Source of the DNA: an uncultured Altererythrobacter sp.
GTDB taxonomy: Bacteria > Pseudomonadota > Alphaproteobacteria > Sphingomonadales > Sphingomonadaceae
Length of the DNA stretch: 64,000 bases
Assembly: GCA_947492235.1 (NCBI GenBank)
Contig: CANLLZ010000002.1
Coordinates: 868,001 to 932,000, forward strand
Direction of reading: 5' to 3'
Below are positions 26,986-34,906 of this stretch, in pieces (within the stretch, counting starts at the first letter, position 1; every line of letters starts with the position of its first letter). Under the pieces are notes generated by a model. That model was not told the origin of the DNA. It saw only the letters and a program-made list of their open reading frames with translations, and did not search any database. The position numbers were made by a program, and so were the translations under genes.

Positions 26986-28812
26986 ATGACCACTCCCAAC
27001 ACATCAGAACCAGCTGGCTCGGCCAAGCCCGAGCCCAAGAGCCGCTCGCTCGGGCCGCTACGCATGGTATACCGGGAAACGGCGAAATATCCCTCGAAGA
27101 TCGCGCTGGCGCTGATAGCTTTGTTGATCACCGCAGCAGCGACTCTGGCCATCCCGGCAGGCTTTAAACTGATCATCGACCGGGGGTTCGCGGCTGGTGG
27201 CAATCCCGATGAAATCGGCCAGTGGTTCCAATATCTACTGATGATTGTCGGCGTGCTGGCGCTGGGCACGGCGATGCGGTTCTATTTCGTCAGCTGGATC
27301 GGCGAGCGGGTGGTGGCGGATTTGCGCAAGAAAGTGCACGCCAATCTGCTGCGGCAGGAGCCGGGTTTCTTCGAGACCAACAGCCCCAAGGAAATCAGCA
27401 GCCGGATGACCAGCGACACTGCGATCATCGAGCAGGTGGTCGGGACCACCGTCTCGGTCGCCTTGCGCAATCTGCTGATGGCACTGGGCGGCACGGCCTA
27501 TCTCTTTTACCTCGCGCCCTCGCTGACGCTGGGGATGACGCTGGTGATCCCTGCGGTGGTGATCCCGATCACGGTGTTCGGGCGGAGGCTGCGCAATGTC
27601 TCGCGCGATAGCCAGGACCGGGTGGCCGATGTCGGCGCGATGGTGACCGAAGTGCTCTCGGCGATGAAGATCGTTCAGGCCTTCGGGCAGGAGCGGCGCG
27701 AGACCACGCGTTTTGGCGATGCGGTGGAGCGGATTTTCACTGTGGCCAAGCGCCGCATCGCAATCCGCGCGGCGATGACCTCGATCATCATCCTGCTGAT
27801 TTTTGGCTCCATCACTCTGCTGATGTGGCGCGGGGCCATCGGCGTGTCCTCGGGCGAGATTTCCGGCGGCACGATTGCCGCATTCGTGATTACCGGCGGA
27901 CTGGTCGCAGGCTCATTCGGTTCGCTGACTGAGGTTTATGGCGATCTACTGCGCGGGGCCGGGGCCGCCAGCCGCCTGAATGAATTGCTGGTCGCCAATC
28001 CCGGCATTGCGCCGCCTGACCGGCCGGAGAAACTGCCTGAGCCTGCGCGCGGCAGCCTGTCGTTTCGGGGTGTTACCTTCCAGTATCCCACACGGCCAGA
28101 GGCAAACGCGCTGGACGGGTTCTCGCTGGAAATCGAACCGGGGGAGACGGTCGCGATTGTCGGCCCATCGGGCGCGGGAAAGTCGACGATTTTCCAACTG
28201 GCCGAGCGGTTTTACGATCCGCAAGCGGGCACCGTGCGCCTTGACGGCGTGCCGCTGACCAGTCTCGACCCGGCGCATGTCCGCGACCGGATGGCGCTGG
28301 TGCCGCAGGACGGCGTGCTGTTCAGCGCCGATGCGCGCGATAATCTGCGCTATGGCAATTGGGCCGCGAGCGACGAGGAAATCTGGGAGGCAGCGCGGGC
28401 GGCCAATGCCGAGGATTTCCTGCGCGATTTGCCGCAGGGGCTCGACACGTTTCTGGGCGAAGACGGCACGCGCCTGTCGGGCGGTCAGCAGCAGCGGATC
28501 GCGATTGCCCGCGCGGTTCTGCGCGATGCGCCGATCCTGCTGCTCGACGAAGCGACCAGCGCGCTTGATGCCGAAAGCGAGCGGCTGGTGCAGGATGCGC
28601 TCGATCATCTGATGCGCGGGCGCACGACGCTGGTGATCGCCCATCGGCTCGCCACGGTGCGGGCAGCGGATCGGATTGTGGTCATGGAAAACGGCAGGAT
28701 CGTTGAACAGGGCCGTCATTCGCAGCTGATTGCGAACGGTGGATTGTATGCCCGGCTGGCCTCGCTGCAATTCGACGCGCCGGACGAATTGGGCACGAAT
28801 GCAGCGGCCTGA
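26986..28812 (+). CDS. ABC transporter, fused permease and ATPase (MsbA/LmrA-like exporter)
   Basis: 608 residues. An N-terminal ABC_membrane domain has about six hydrophobic segments, including LALIALLITAAATLAIPAGF and YLLMIVGVLALGTAM, with the intracellular coupling region SSRMTSDTAIIEQVVG. The ATPase domain carries Walker A (GPSGAGKST), Q-loop LVPQDGVLF, signature LSGGQQQRIAIARAVL, Walker B PILLLDEATSALD and the switch His in VIAHR. It probably works as a homodimer exporting lipid, glycolipid or hydrophobic compounds. It is divergent from phaZ and co-directional with an M13 peptidase gene 117 nt downstream. The window holds a second exporter of this type (505-2292), which looks polysaccharide-linked; this one has no such neighbours. 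Confidence 0.9.
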   Translation: MTTPNTSEPAGSAKPEPKSRSLGPLRMVYRETAKYPSKIALALIALLITAAATLAIPAGFKLIIDRGFAAGGNPDEIGQWFQYLLMIVGVLALGTAMRFYFVSWIGERVVADLRKKVHANLLRQEPGFFETNSPKEISSRMTSDTAIIEQVVGTTVSVALRNLLMALGGTAYLFYLAPSLTLGMTLVIPAVVIPITVFGRRLRNVSRDSQDRVADVGAMVTEVLSAMKIVQAFGQERRETTRFGDAVERIFTVAKRRIAIRAAMTSIIILLIFGSITLLMWRGAIGVSSGEISGGTIAAFVITGGLVAGSFGSLTEVYGDLLRGAGAASRLNELLVANPGIAPPDRPEKLPEPARGSLSFRGVTFQYPTRPEANALDGFSLEIEPGETVAIVGPSGAGKSTIFQLAERFYDPQAGTVRLDGVPLTSLDPAHVRDRMALVPQDGVLFSADARDNLRYGNWAASDEEIWEAARAANAEDFLRDLPQGLDTFLGEDGTRLSGGQQQRIAIARAVLRDAPILLLDEATSALDAESERLVQDALDHLMRGRTTLVIAHRLATVRAADRIVVMENGRIVEQGRHSQLIANGGLYARLASLQFDAPDELGTNAAA

Positions 28813-28929
28813 TCGCCATTCACGTGCCGCTCAATCGACGGGCGGCATATCCATCCGACGAATGCACCCGCTGCTGGCCGATATCGGCTATGTTGTTGCA
28901 GATAGATTTACCAAGGGGACGCTCCAGAT

Positions 28930-31131
28930 ATGATCCGTACAGCCATCGCCACTTCCGCCAGTGTGCTTGCACTGGCGCTCGCCGCGCCTGCCCCCGCTCT
29001 CGCCAGTGCGCAGGACGCCGAGACCGAAGCAACCTCCGCAGAAGCGCCGGTTCCGGGAACGCCCACTCTGCCCGAGGGCGAAATGGCCGAGCCGCCCAAG
29101 CCGAGCATGAGCTTCGGAGAATGGGGTTTCGATCCGCGCTATCTGTCCGAAGACATTGACCCCGGCGACGACTTCTTCGCCTACGCCAACCAGACATGGC
29201 TGGATGAAAACCCGCTGCCCTCCGACCGCGCGCGCTTCGGTGCATTCGATCTGCTGCGCGAGAAATCGACCGAAGACGTGAAGGCCGTGATCGACGATCT
29301 GACGGCCAAGCCGGTGGCCGAACTGACCGCAAACGAGAAGCGCATCGTCGATGGCTACAACGCCTTCCTCGACACCGATGCCATCGAGGCTGCGGGCCTC
29401 GCCCCGGCACAGCCTTATCTCGAGGCCATTGAAGGTGCGGATACGCTGACCGAGCTGGTCACGCTGTGGAGCACGCCGGGCTACCCGTCGCCCCTGGGCG
29501 GTTTCGTCAATGTCGATTCGAAAGAGCCGACCCGCTATTCGGTCTATGTCGGCTCCGGCGGGCTGGGCATGCCTGACCGCGAATATTATTTCGACGAGAC
29601 TGAGAAGGGCCTCTCGATCCGCGCGGCCTATCAGGAATATCTGACCTTCCTGATGACCGAGGCGGGCTATGACGATCCCGCTGCGATGGCGCAGCAGGTC
29701 TATGACCTGGAAGACAGCTTCGCCCGCAAGGTGGCGTGGGACCGCACTGTGCGTCGCAATCGCGACCTGACCTACACCGCGCTGACGCCGGAAGAATTGC
29801 AGGGCCTCAGCGATGCCTTCCCCGTCGCCACGATGCTGGCGACCACCGGCTTCGACAAGTCGGACCGCTTCATTGTCGGCGATATGCCCCCGTCGGCAGA
29901 ACGACTGGCCGAGCTGGAACTGGACGAGGAAACCATCGCCAAGATCGGCGGCGGCACGCCGGCGATGTTCGAATTGCTGGCGAGCGCGCCGATGGACGTG
30001 CTGCAGGCATGGACGATCAAAGGCTTCCTTTCGGGCAATGCGGCCGTCTTGCCCAAGCGGATCGACGATGCGAATTTCGCTTTCTACAGCACCAAGCTGA
30101 ACGGCATTCCCGAGCAGCGTGAGCGCTGGAAACGTGCCGTGAGCGCGACCGAAGGCATGCTGGGCGAATTGCTGGGCGCGTCTTATGTCGAGCGGTATTT
30201 CCCGCCCGAAAGCAAAGCTTCGATGGACGAGCTGGTCGCCAATCTGCGCGTTGCGCTGGCCGAATCGCTGGAGGAAATCGACTGGATGTCCGATGCGACC
30301 AAGGTCGAGGCGATGGCCAAGCTCGACAGCTTCGATCCAAAGATCGGCTACCGCGACAATCTGGAAACCTATGAAGGTCTGGCGATCTCGGGCGACGATC
30401 CGCTGGCCAACAACATGGCCTCTGCCGAGTGGGCGCTGGCCGACAATCTCTCCAAGCTGGGTGGACCGATCGACCGGACCGAATGGTTCATGCTGCCCCA
30501 GACGGTGAACGCCTATTACAATCCGACCAAGAACGAGATCGTCTTCCCGGCGGGCATTCTGCAACAGCCGTTCTTTGGCAAAGATGCCGATCTGGCGATC
30601 AATTACGGCGCAATCGGCGGTGTGATCGGGCACGAGATCGGCCACGGTTTCGACGATCAGGGTTCGAAGTCCGACGCCAGCGGTGCGCTGCGCAATTGGT
30701 GGACCGAAGAAGATCGCGCAAACTTCGATGCGCTGGGTGACCGTCTGGTGGCGCAGTACAACGAGTTCTGCCCGTTGGATGATGGCGAGACCTGTGTGAA
30801 TGGCCGCCTCGCACTGGGCGAGAACATCGGCGATTTGGGTGGTCTCTCGATGGCTTACCGCGCCTACAAGCTGGCCACAGAGGGGCAGGAGGTTCCGGTG
30901 CTCGACGGGCTGACCGGTGACCAGCGCTTCTTCCTCGCCTGGGCGCAGGTGTGGCGCGGCCAGTACCGCGAAGATGCGCTGCGGACCCAAATCCGCAGAG
31001 GGCCACACAGCCCGACCAAATACCGGACCAATGGCATCGTGCGCAATTTCGACGAATGGTACGAAGCCTTCGGCATCACTGAAGACGACGCGATGTATAT
31101 TCCGCCCGAGGAGCGTGTGCGGATTTGGTGA
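28930..31131 (+). CDS. M13 family (neprilysin-like) zinc metallopeptidase
   Basis: 733 residues. A signal peptide (SVLALALAAPAPALA) precedes the M13 N- and C-domains. The zinc site is GHEIGHGFDDQG (His568, Glu569, His572) and the third ligand is Glu631 in GENIGDLGG. The NAYYNPTKNEIVFPAGILQ substrate-binding segment is also present. It should cleave short peptides in the periplasm or at the outer membrane. The protein ends in ERVRIW, where many relatives end in CxxW, so the terminal Cys is missing. An alternating Glu/Ala/Pro linker follows the signal peptide. It is probably a single-gene transcript. Confidence 0.93.
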   Translation: MIRTAIATSASVLALALAAPAPALASAQDAETEATSAEAPVPGTPTLPEGEMAEPPKPSMSFGEWGFDPRYLSEDIDPGDDFFAYANQTWLDENPLPSDRARFGAFDLLREKSTEDVKAVIDDLTAKPVAELTANEKRIVDGYNAFLDTDAIEAAGLAPAQPYLEAIEGADTLTELVTLWSTPGYPSPLGGFVNVDSKEPTRYSVYVGSGGLGMPDREYYFDETEKGLSIRAAYQEYLTFLMTEAGYDDPAAMAQQVYDLEDSFARKVAWDRTVRRNRDLTYTALTPEELQGLSDAFPVATMLATTGFDKSDRFIVGDMPPSAERLAELELDEETIAKIGGGTPAMFELLASAPMDVLQAWTIKGFLSGNAAVLPKRIDDANFAFYSTKLNGIPEQRERWKRAVSATEGMLGELLGASYVERYFPPESKASMDELVANLRVALAESLEEIDWMSDATKVEAMAKLDSFDPKIGYRDNLETYEGLAISGDDPLANNMASAEWALADNLSKLGGPIDRTEWFMLPQTVNAYYNPTKNEIVFPAGILQQPFFGKDADLAINYGAIGGVIGHEIGHGFDDQGSKSDASGALRNWWTEEDRANFDALGDRLVAQYNEFCPLDDGETCVNGRLALGENIGDLGGLSMAYRAYKLATEGQEVPVLDGLTGDQRFFLAWAQVWRGQYREDALRTQIRRGPHSPTKYRTNGIVRNFDEWYEAFGITEDDAMYIPPEERVRIW

Positions 31132-31508
31132 GGTAATTCTGTACCGGGGCGTGGGGATTGTAGATTGACCCTCGCGCTCCGGGAGTATTTGTTTTTGACC
31201 CTGCGGGCGGGGTGCATCCGCACCCCTTGCTACGCCGCATAAGCGGCGGCGCGCGGTCGCGCGCTGTCGTCGCCTAGGGCGCCGAGAGCATCGCCAAATC
31301 GCACGGGTTGTGACTGAATTCGGGCGCGACCAGCAACCGACGAAGGCCGACCGGATATCCGCTCATCCTGAGCTTGTCGAAGGGCCGCAGCGACGCGACC
31401 TTCAGGTCGCATGAGCGAGGATAGCCTAAGGGAGCGAATGCGACCGCCGGCGCTTGAGGCCAATCAAAAGTTGACACATTCCCTCCATTGTCCATGGACC
31501 TCACCGCT
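31132..31508. other. 377-nt intergenic region with hairpins and a dispersed repeat
   Basis: No credible gene here. Seen: GGGGTGC-atcc-GCACCCC at 31209-31226 (possible terminator of the M13 gene, but no T-run follows), a GC-only palindromic patch near 31240-31265 (GCGGCGGCGCGCGGTCGCGC), GCGACC-ttca-GGTCGC at 31395-31410, and the dispersed repeat at 31363-31384. The uppP promoter should lie near the right end, where TTGACA occurs at 31471-31476, but its spacing to uppP leaves no room for a normal -10. Confidence 0.5.
31363..31384. repeat. Dispersed repeat 'TCCTGAGCTTGTCGAAGG'
   Basis: The core TCCTGAGCTTGTCGAAGG is a very common intergenic repeat in alphaproteobacterial, especially sphingomonad, genomes. 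Only one copy is seen in this window. It lies in the M13-uppP spacer next to a GCGACC/GGTCGC hairpin. Confidence 0.5.
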
Positions 31509-32315
31509 ATGGACAACACGATCACCGCCATCCTGCTCGGCATCCTTGAAGGGCTGACCGAGTTTCTGCCCGTTTCCTCCACCGGCCACCTGATCCTTGC
31601 GCAGGCGTGGTTCGGGTATGATCCGGCGGAATGGCGGCAGTTCAATATCGTCATCCAGCTGGGCGCGATTCTGGCGGTGGTGGTCGCCTATTTCCGCACC
31701 TTCTGGGATATGGGAATGGGCCTGCTGCGGCGCGAAGACCAGTCGCTGCGCTTTGTGCGCAATATTCTTCTCGGCTTTGTGCCAGCCGCGATTATCGGGC
31801 TGATGGCGAAAGACGCGATCGACGCGATGCTGGAGACACCGATGGTGGTCGCTGTCGCCCTGATTGTCGGCGGCATTGCCATTCTGGTGCTGGAAAAGGT
31901 GATCCCGGCGCGCGAGGATACCGGTGTTGCGGGCATGACCGCCAAGACTGCGCTGGCGGTCGGGTGTGTCCAGTGCCTCGCGATGATCCCGGGCACCAGT
32001 CGCTCCGGCGCAACGATCATGGGCGCGCTGGCTATGGGTGTGGGGCGCAAAACGGCAGCGGAGTTTTCCTTCTTCCTCGCCGTGCCGACTATGCTGGGCG
32101 CGGCCACGGTCAAGATCCTCGATGATCCCGCTCTGCTGGCTGGCGAGGCGACGATTGGCTGGACCGAGATCGCGCTGGGCTTCACCGCCGCCTTCGTCGT
32201 GGCGCTCGCGGTGATCAAGGCGTTTGTGGCCTATGTCAGCAAGCGCGGTTTTGCCCCCTTCGCCTGGTACCGGATTCTGCTGGGAGGAGCGTTCATCGCG
32301 TGGTTCATGACGTAG
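31509..32315 (+). CDS. uppP: Undecaprenyl-diphosphate phosphatase
   Basis: 268 residues with about eight membrane helices and both BacA/UppP signatures: EGLTEFLPVSSTGHLIL at the N-terminus and PGTSRSGATIMGALAMG in the second half. The enzyme dephosphorylates undecaprenyl diphosphate to recycle the lipid carrier used for peptidoglycan and O-antigen synthesis, and confers bacitracin tolerance. ATG 31509 gives the usual distance to the EGLTEF motif; ATG 31494 would add five residues. No clear Shine-Dalgarno was seen for either. A small YmgE-like gene follows 86-101 nt downstream. Confidence 0.94.
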   Translation: MDNTITAILLGILEGLTEFLPVSSTGHLILAQAWFGYDPAEWRQFNIVIQLGAILAVVVAYFRTFWDMGMGLLRREDQSLRFVRNILLGFVPAAIIGLMAKDAIDAMLETPMVVAVALIVGGIAILVLEKVIPAREDTGVAGMTAKTALAVGCVQCLAMIPGTSRSGATIMGALAMGVGRKTAAEFSFFLAVPTMLGAATVKILDDPALLAGEATIGWTEIALGFTAAFVVALAVIKAFVAYVSKRGFAPFAWYRILLGGAFIAWFMT

Positions 32316-32416
32316 AATTACTGCTATGATTTGAAGCGCTTGGTGCATCGCAGCAAATTTCCCGGAACGCGCCCAGCGTCTTCTCGTTTATTCTGCATGA
32401 GATGCAGAGAATTTTC

Positions 32417-32671
32417 ATGGGTTTGGTAATCCTGATCGTCATCGGGGCCGTTCTCGGCTGGCTGGTGACGATCATCCTCAATATCGAAGACGCCCAGCGG
32501 GTGGGAATGCACATCCTGATTGGATCGGGCGGTTCGCTGCTCGCTGGCCTGGCCATCAGCAGCGGCGAGGCGGTGACCAGTCTCAGCCCGATTGGTCTGT
32601 TTGCCGGTATCGCTGGCAGCGGCATTGGTCTCGTGCTCTATCGGGTGTTCCAACGCACTGAAATCCGGTGA
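32417..32671 (+). CDS. Small membrane protein, GlsB/YeaQ/YmgE-like
   Basis: 84 residues (89 if ATG 32402 is used). It is almost wholly hydrophobic, with three predicted helices: MGLVILIVIGAVLGWLVTII, LIGSGGSLLAGLAIS and IGLFAGIAGSGIGLVLYRVF. The glycine-rich pattern fits the transglycosylase-associated/YmgE family, often stress-induced and of unclear function. ATG 32417 is preferred for its AGAG upstream. The loop between helices 1 and 2 (NIEDAQRVGMHI) fits that family. It is co-directional with uppP but likely separately transcribed. Confidence 0.72.
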   Translation: MGLVILIVIGAVLGWLVTIILNIEDAQRVGMHILIGSGGSLLAGLAISSGEAVTSLSPIGLFAGIAGSGIGLVLYRVFQRTEIR

Positions 32672-32725
32672 TTGTTCTTAAGACGCTGGACTCAAGGTAC
32701 AGCCTGCTGTCATGTCCTAAGCGAG

Positions 32726-32749
32726 TCCAAATTTGGATTCGTCCGAATC
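32726..32749. promoter_or_regulatory. Two overlapping palindromes before the acidic lipoprotein gene
   Basis: TCCAAATTTGGA (32726-32737, perfect) overlaps GATTCG-tc-CGAATC (32736-32749, perfect). They end 13 nt before ATG 32763. A 12-bp perfect dyad suits a dimeric repressor; the second could form a small hairpin that masks the ribosome-binding site (AGGGGAA). Confidence 0.35.
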
Positions 32750-32762
32750 AAGGGGAATTGAA

Positions 32763-33023
32763 ATGAAGTTCACAAGCAAGACCGCCATGGTCGCCACCGC
32801 AGCCGCTCTCAGCCTCGGCCTCGCCGCATGCGACGGTGCCAACGAAGAAGCCATGGAAGATGCCGGCGAAGAAATGGTTGAAGCAACCGAAGCCGAAGCA
32901 GACGCGATGGAAGAAGCCGGCGAAATCACTGGCGACGAAGCCGACGCAATGGTCGACGAAGCCGAAGATACGGCTGACGCCATGGAAGAAGAAGGCGAAA
33001 CCATGGACGAAGCCGCTTCGTAA
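32763..33023 (+). CDS. Small acidic lipoprotein, unknown
   Basis: 86 residues. A lipobox (LGLAAC) ends a classical signal peptide (MKFTSKTAMVATAAALS), and the mature part is almost only Glu, Ala, Asp, Met and Gly. It contains four spaced copies of an AM-acidic unit (EEAMEDAGE, DAMEEAGE, DAMVDEAE, DAMEEEGE), suggesting a long amphipathic helix. No function is known. A strong terminator follows at 33060-33094 and AGGGGAA precedes the start, so it looks like a well-expressed single-gene transcript. The 134-residue lipoprotein at 39674-40078 ends with a similar sequence (DAMEDAVDAGEDAV). Confidence 0.8.
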   Translation: MKFTSKTAMVATAAALSLGLAACDGANEEAMEDAGEEMVEATEAEADAMEEAGEITGDEADAMVDEAEDTADAMEEEGETMDEAAS

Positions 33024-33059
33024 GAAGTTTTCGCTTCGCGGTTTTGAACCGTTAGATTG

Positions 33060-33094
33060 GCGGTCCCGGAGCGATCCGGGGCCGCTTTTCTATT
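33060..33094 (+). terminator. Rho-independent terminator after the acidic lipoprotein gene
   Basis: GCGGTCCCGG pairs with CCGGGGCCGC (10 bp with one G-U) around a 6-nt loop and is followed by TTTTCTATT. It ends the small lipoprotein transcript 37 nt after its stop codon; the convergent phenylalanine hydroxylase gene ends 34 nt further on. Confidence 0.75.
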
Positions 33095-33127
33095 GTCGCG
33101 TCTGTTTCCCGAGTGGCCAGCGTCCGC

Positions 33128-34066
33128 TTATACCGGCGCAGCTCCGCTGCCCCGTCCACCGCGCAGCAGATATTCCTGCGTTCCCCGGTGCACCAAATTA
33201 TCGACATCGATGATCGCTGAATTGGCATAGGTGAAGCTGGGCGGCAGATTGCGATACAGCCGCTCGAAATCGCGCTCCACCGTCTGGCGGTAGAGATCTT
33301 CGAAGCTTTCTATGACGAAATAGGTCGGCTGCAGATCGCTGATGACATAATCGGTGCGCATCACCCGGTCGACATTCAGCATAATCCGGTTGGGGCTTTC
33401 CGCTTCCACCGCGAATACCGCTTCAGTCGGGCCGGACAGAATGCCTGCGCCGTAGGCTTTGATGCCGTCCGCTTCCTCGATCAGGCCGAACTCGACCGTG
33501 TACCAATAGAGCGCGCCCAATGCCTTCAGGCGGTTGTAGCGCATCGCGTTCCACCCGGCCTTGCCGTATTCGTACATGTAATCGGCATAGACCGGATCGG
33601 TCAGCATCGGCACATGGCCGAACACGTCATGGAAGACGTCCGGCTCCTGAATGTAATCGAATGTCTCGCGCGTGCGGATGAAATTACCTGCCGGGAAACG
33701 GCGATTGGCGAGATGCCAGAAAAACACGTGATCGGGGATCAGCATGGGGACTGGCACCACGCTCCATCCCGTCATGGGCTCCAGCTCTGCCGAAAGGCGG
33801 GCAAATTCGGGCACGCCTCCGCGGCTGAGGTCCAGCCGCTCCAGCCCTTTCAGGAATGCAGTGGCGGCGCGGCCCGGCAAGACTTCCATCTGGCGTGCAA
33901 ACAGGTCATTCCAGATAGCGTCATCGTCGCCATCATAGACTGTCTGCGCAGGCTCCAGCCAATCCTCGCCCACATGTTCGGGGCGCTTCAGTGGCGCGGT
34001 GAAGACGTCATCCGGCATGTGCGGGAGGACGGAATAATCCTGATCGGTTTTTGCGAGTGTAGCCAT
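33128..34066 (-). CDS. phhA: Phenylalanine 4-monooxygenase
   Basis: 312 residues, the size of bacterial monomeric enzymes, without the ACT regulatory domain of animal ones. The non-haem iron ligands are His146 and His151 in PDVFHDVFGHVPML and Glu192 in YWYTVEFGLIEE. It converts phenylalanine to tyrosine using tetrahydropterin and O2 in the cytoplasm. ATG 34066 begins MATLAKTDQDYSVLPHMPDD, the expected N-terminus; an upstream extension would overlap the divergent PPK2 gene. The pterin carbinolamine dehydratase gene (phhB) is not adjacent, and an Lrp-type regulator is also absent here. Confidence 0.95.
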   Translation of the reverse strand: MATLAKTDQDYSVLPHMPDDVFTAPLKRPEHVGEDWLEPAQTVYDGDDDAIWNDLFARQMEVLPGRAATAFLKGLERLDLSRGGVPEFARLSAELEPMTGWSVVPVPMLIPDHVFFWHLANRRFPAGNFIRTRETFDYIQEPDVFHDVFGHVPMLTDPVYADYMYEYGKAGWNAMRYNRLKALGALYWYTVEFGLIEEADGIKAYGAGILSGPTEAVFAVEAESPNRIMLNVDRVMRTDYVISDLQPTYFVIESFEDLYRQTVERDFERLYRNLPPSFTYANSAIIDVDNLVHRGTQEYLLRGGRGSGAAPV

Positions 34067-34126
34067 GATGCAGATTATGTAGGTATCATCGCCGCAGATT
34101 GCTGGCAATTTCGTGAAGGGTTTACT

Positions 34127-34906
34127 GTGCCGAAGCTTAAGAAAAAGGCCTACGAGGAACTGCTTGGTCCGATGGAAGAGGAACTGGTGGCCATGGCCCG
34201 CTGGGCACGCACAACGGGCCAGCGGATATGTGTAATTTTCGAAGGCCGCGATACGGCGGGCAAGGGCGGGGCAATCCGCGCCGTTGGCGGGCGCCTGAAC
34301 CCGCGCCAGACCCGGGTTGTGGCGCTGTCCAAGCCGAGCGAACAGGAGCGCACACAGTGGTATTTCCAGCGCTATGTCCCGCACCTGCCCAGCGCAGGCG
34401 AAATCGTGCTGTTTGACCGCAGCTGGTACAACCGCGCGGGCGTCGAGAAAGTGATGGGCTTTGCCAGCGACGCGGAAGTGGACAAGTTCCTGCGCGAGGC
34501 TCCGGTGTTTGAGCGAATGCTGGTCGATGATGGCATTCTGCTATTCAAATATTGGCTGACGACCGATCAGGAGAAGCAGGAAGAGCGCCTGAAAGAGCGG
34601 CTGGACGATCCACTCAAACGCTGGAAGCTCTCGCCAATCGACCTCGCGGCGCGGGGGAAATATGATGCCTACACGCAGGCGCGCGAGGCGATGCTGGAGG
34701 CAACGCACACCGAACACGCGCCGTGGACACTGGTCGATTTCAACGATCAGAAACGCGGGCGGCTGACGCTGGTGCGCGATCTGCTGGACCGGCTGCCGGA
34801 TACACAGGTTGAGCCGGAACCGCTGGACTTTCCCGAACTGGACCATGAGCCGCTGACGGAAAGCTACGGCGTGCTGCAGCCTCTGAAGGACTATCCGATC
34901 GACTAG
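34127..34906 (+). CDS. ppk2: Polyphosphate kinase 2 family protein
   Basis: 259 residues. Walker A is EGRDTAGKGG (residues 39-48), the lid/Walker B region is VLFDRSWYNRAGVEKVMGF, and KYWLTTDQEKQEERLKER and DDPLKRWKLSPIDLAARGKY complete the PPK2 pattern of a single-domain enzyme. Such enzymes use polyphosphate to phosphorylate nucleotides (NDP to NTP, or NMP to NDP), or run in reverse. The start is GTG 34127 with AAGGG 6 nt upstream; no ATG precedes the conserved region. It is divergent from phhA, with 60 nt between starts, and abuts the convergent hydratase-like gene (no gap). Confidence 0.92.
   Translation: MPKLKKKAYEELLGPMEEELVAMARWARTTGQRICVIFEGRDTAGKGGAIRAVGGRLNPRQTRVVALSKPSEQERTQWYFQRYVPHLPSAGEIVLFDRSWYNRAGVEKVMGFASDAEVDKFLREAPVFERMLVDDGILLFKYWLTTDQEKQEERLKERLDDPLKRWKLSPIDLAARGKYDAYTQAREAMLEATHTEHAPWTLVDFNDQKRGRLTLVRDLLDRLPDTQVEPEPLDFPELDHEPLTESYGVLQPLKDYPID

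Noticed and set aside
28888-31008. A 706-codon open frame on the minus strand
   Set aside because: Antisense shadow of the M13 peptidase, whose zinc motif and signal peptide are convincing on the plus strand.
31471-31499. TTGACA as the -35 of a uppP promoter
   Set aside because: Seventeen nucleotides on there is no -10 box, and transcription would begin inside the gene.
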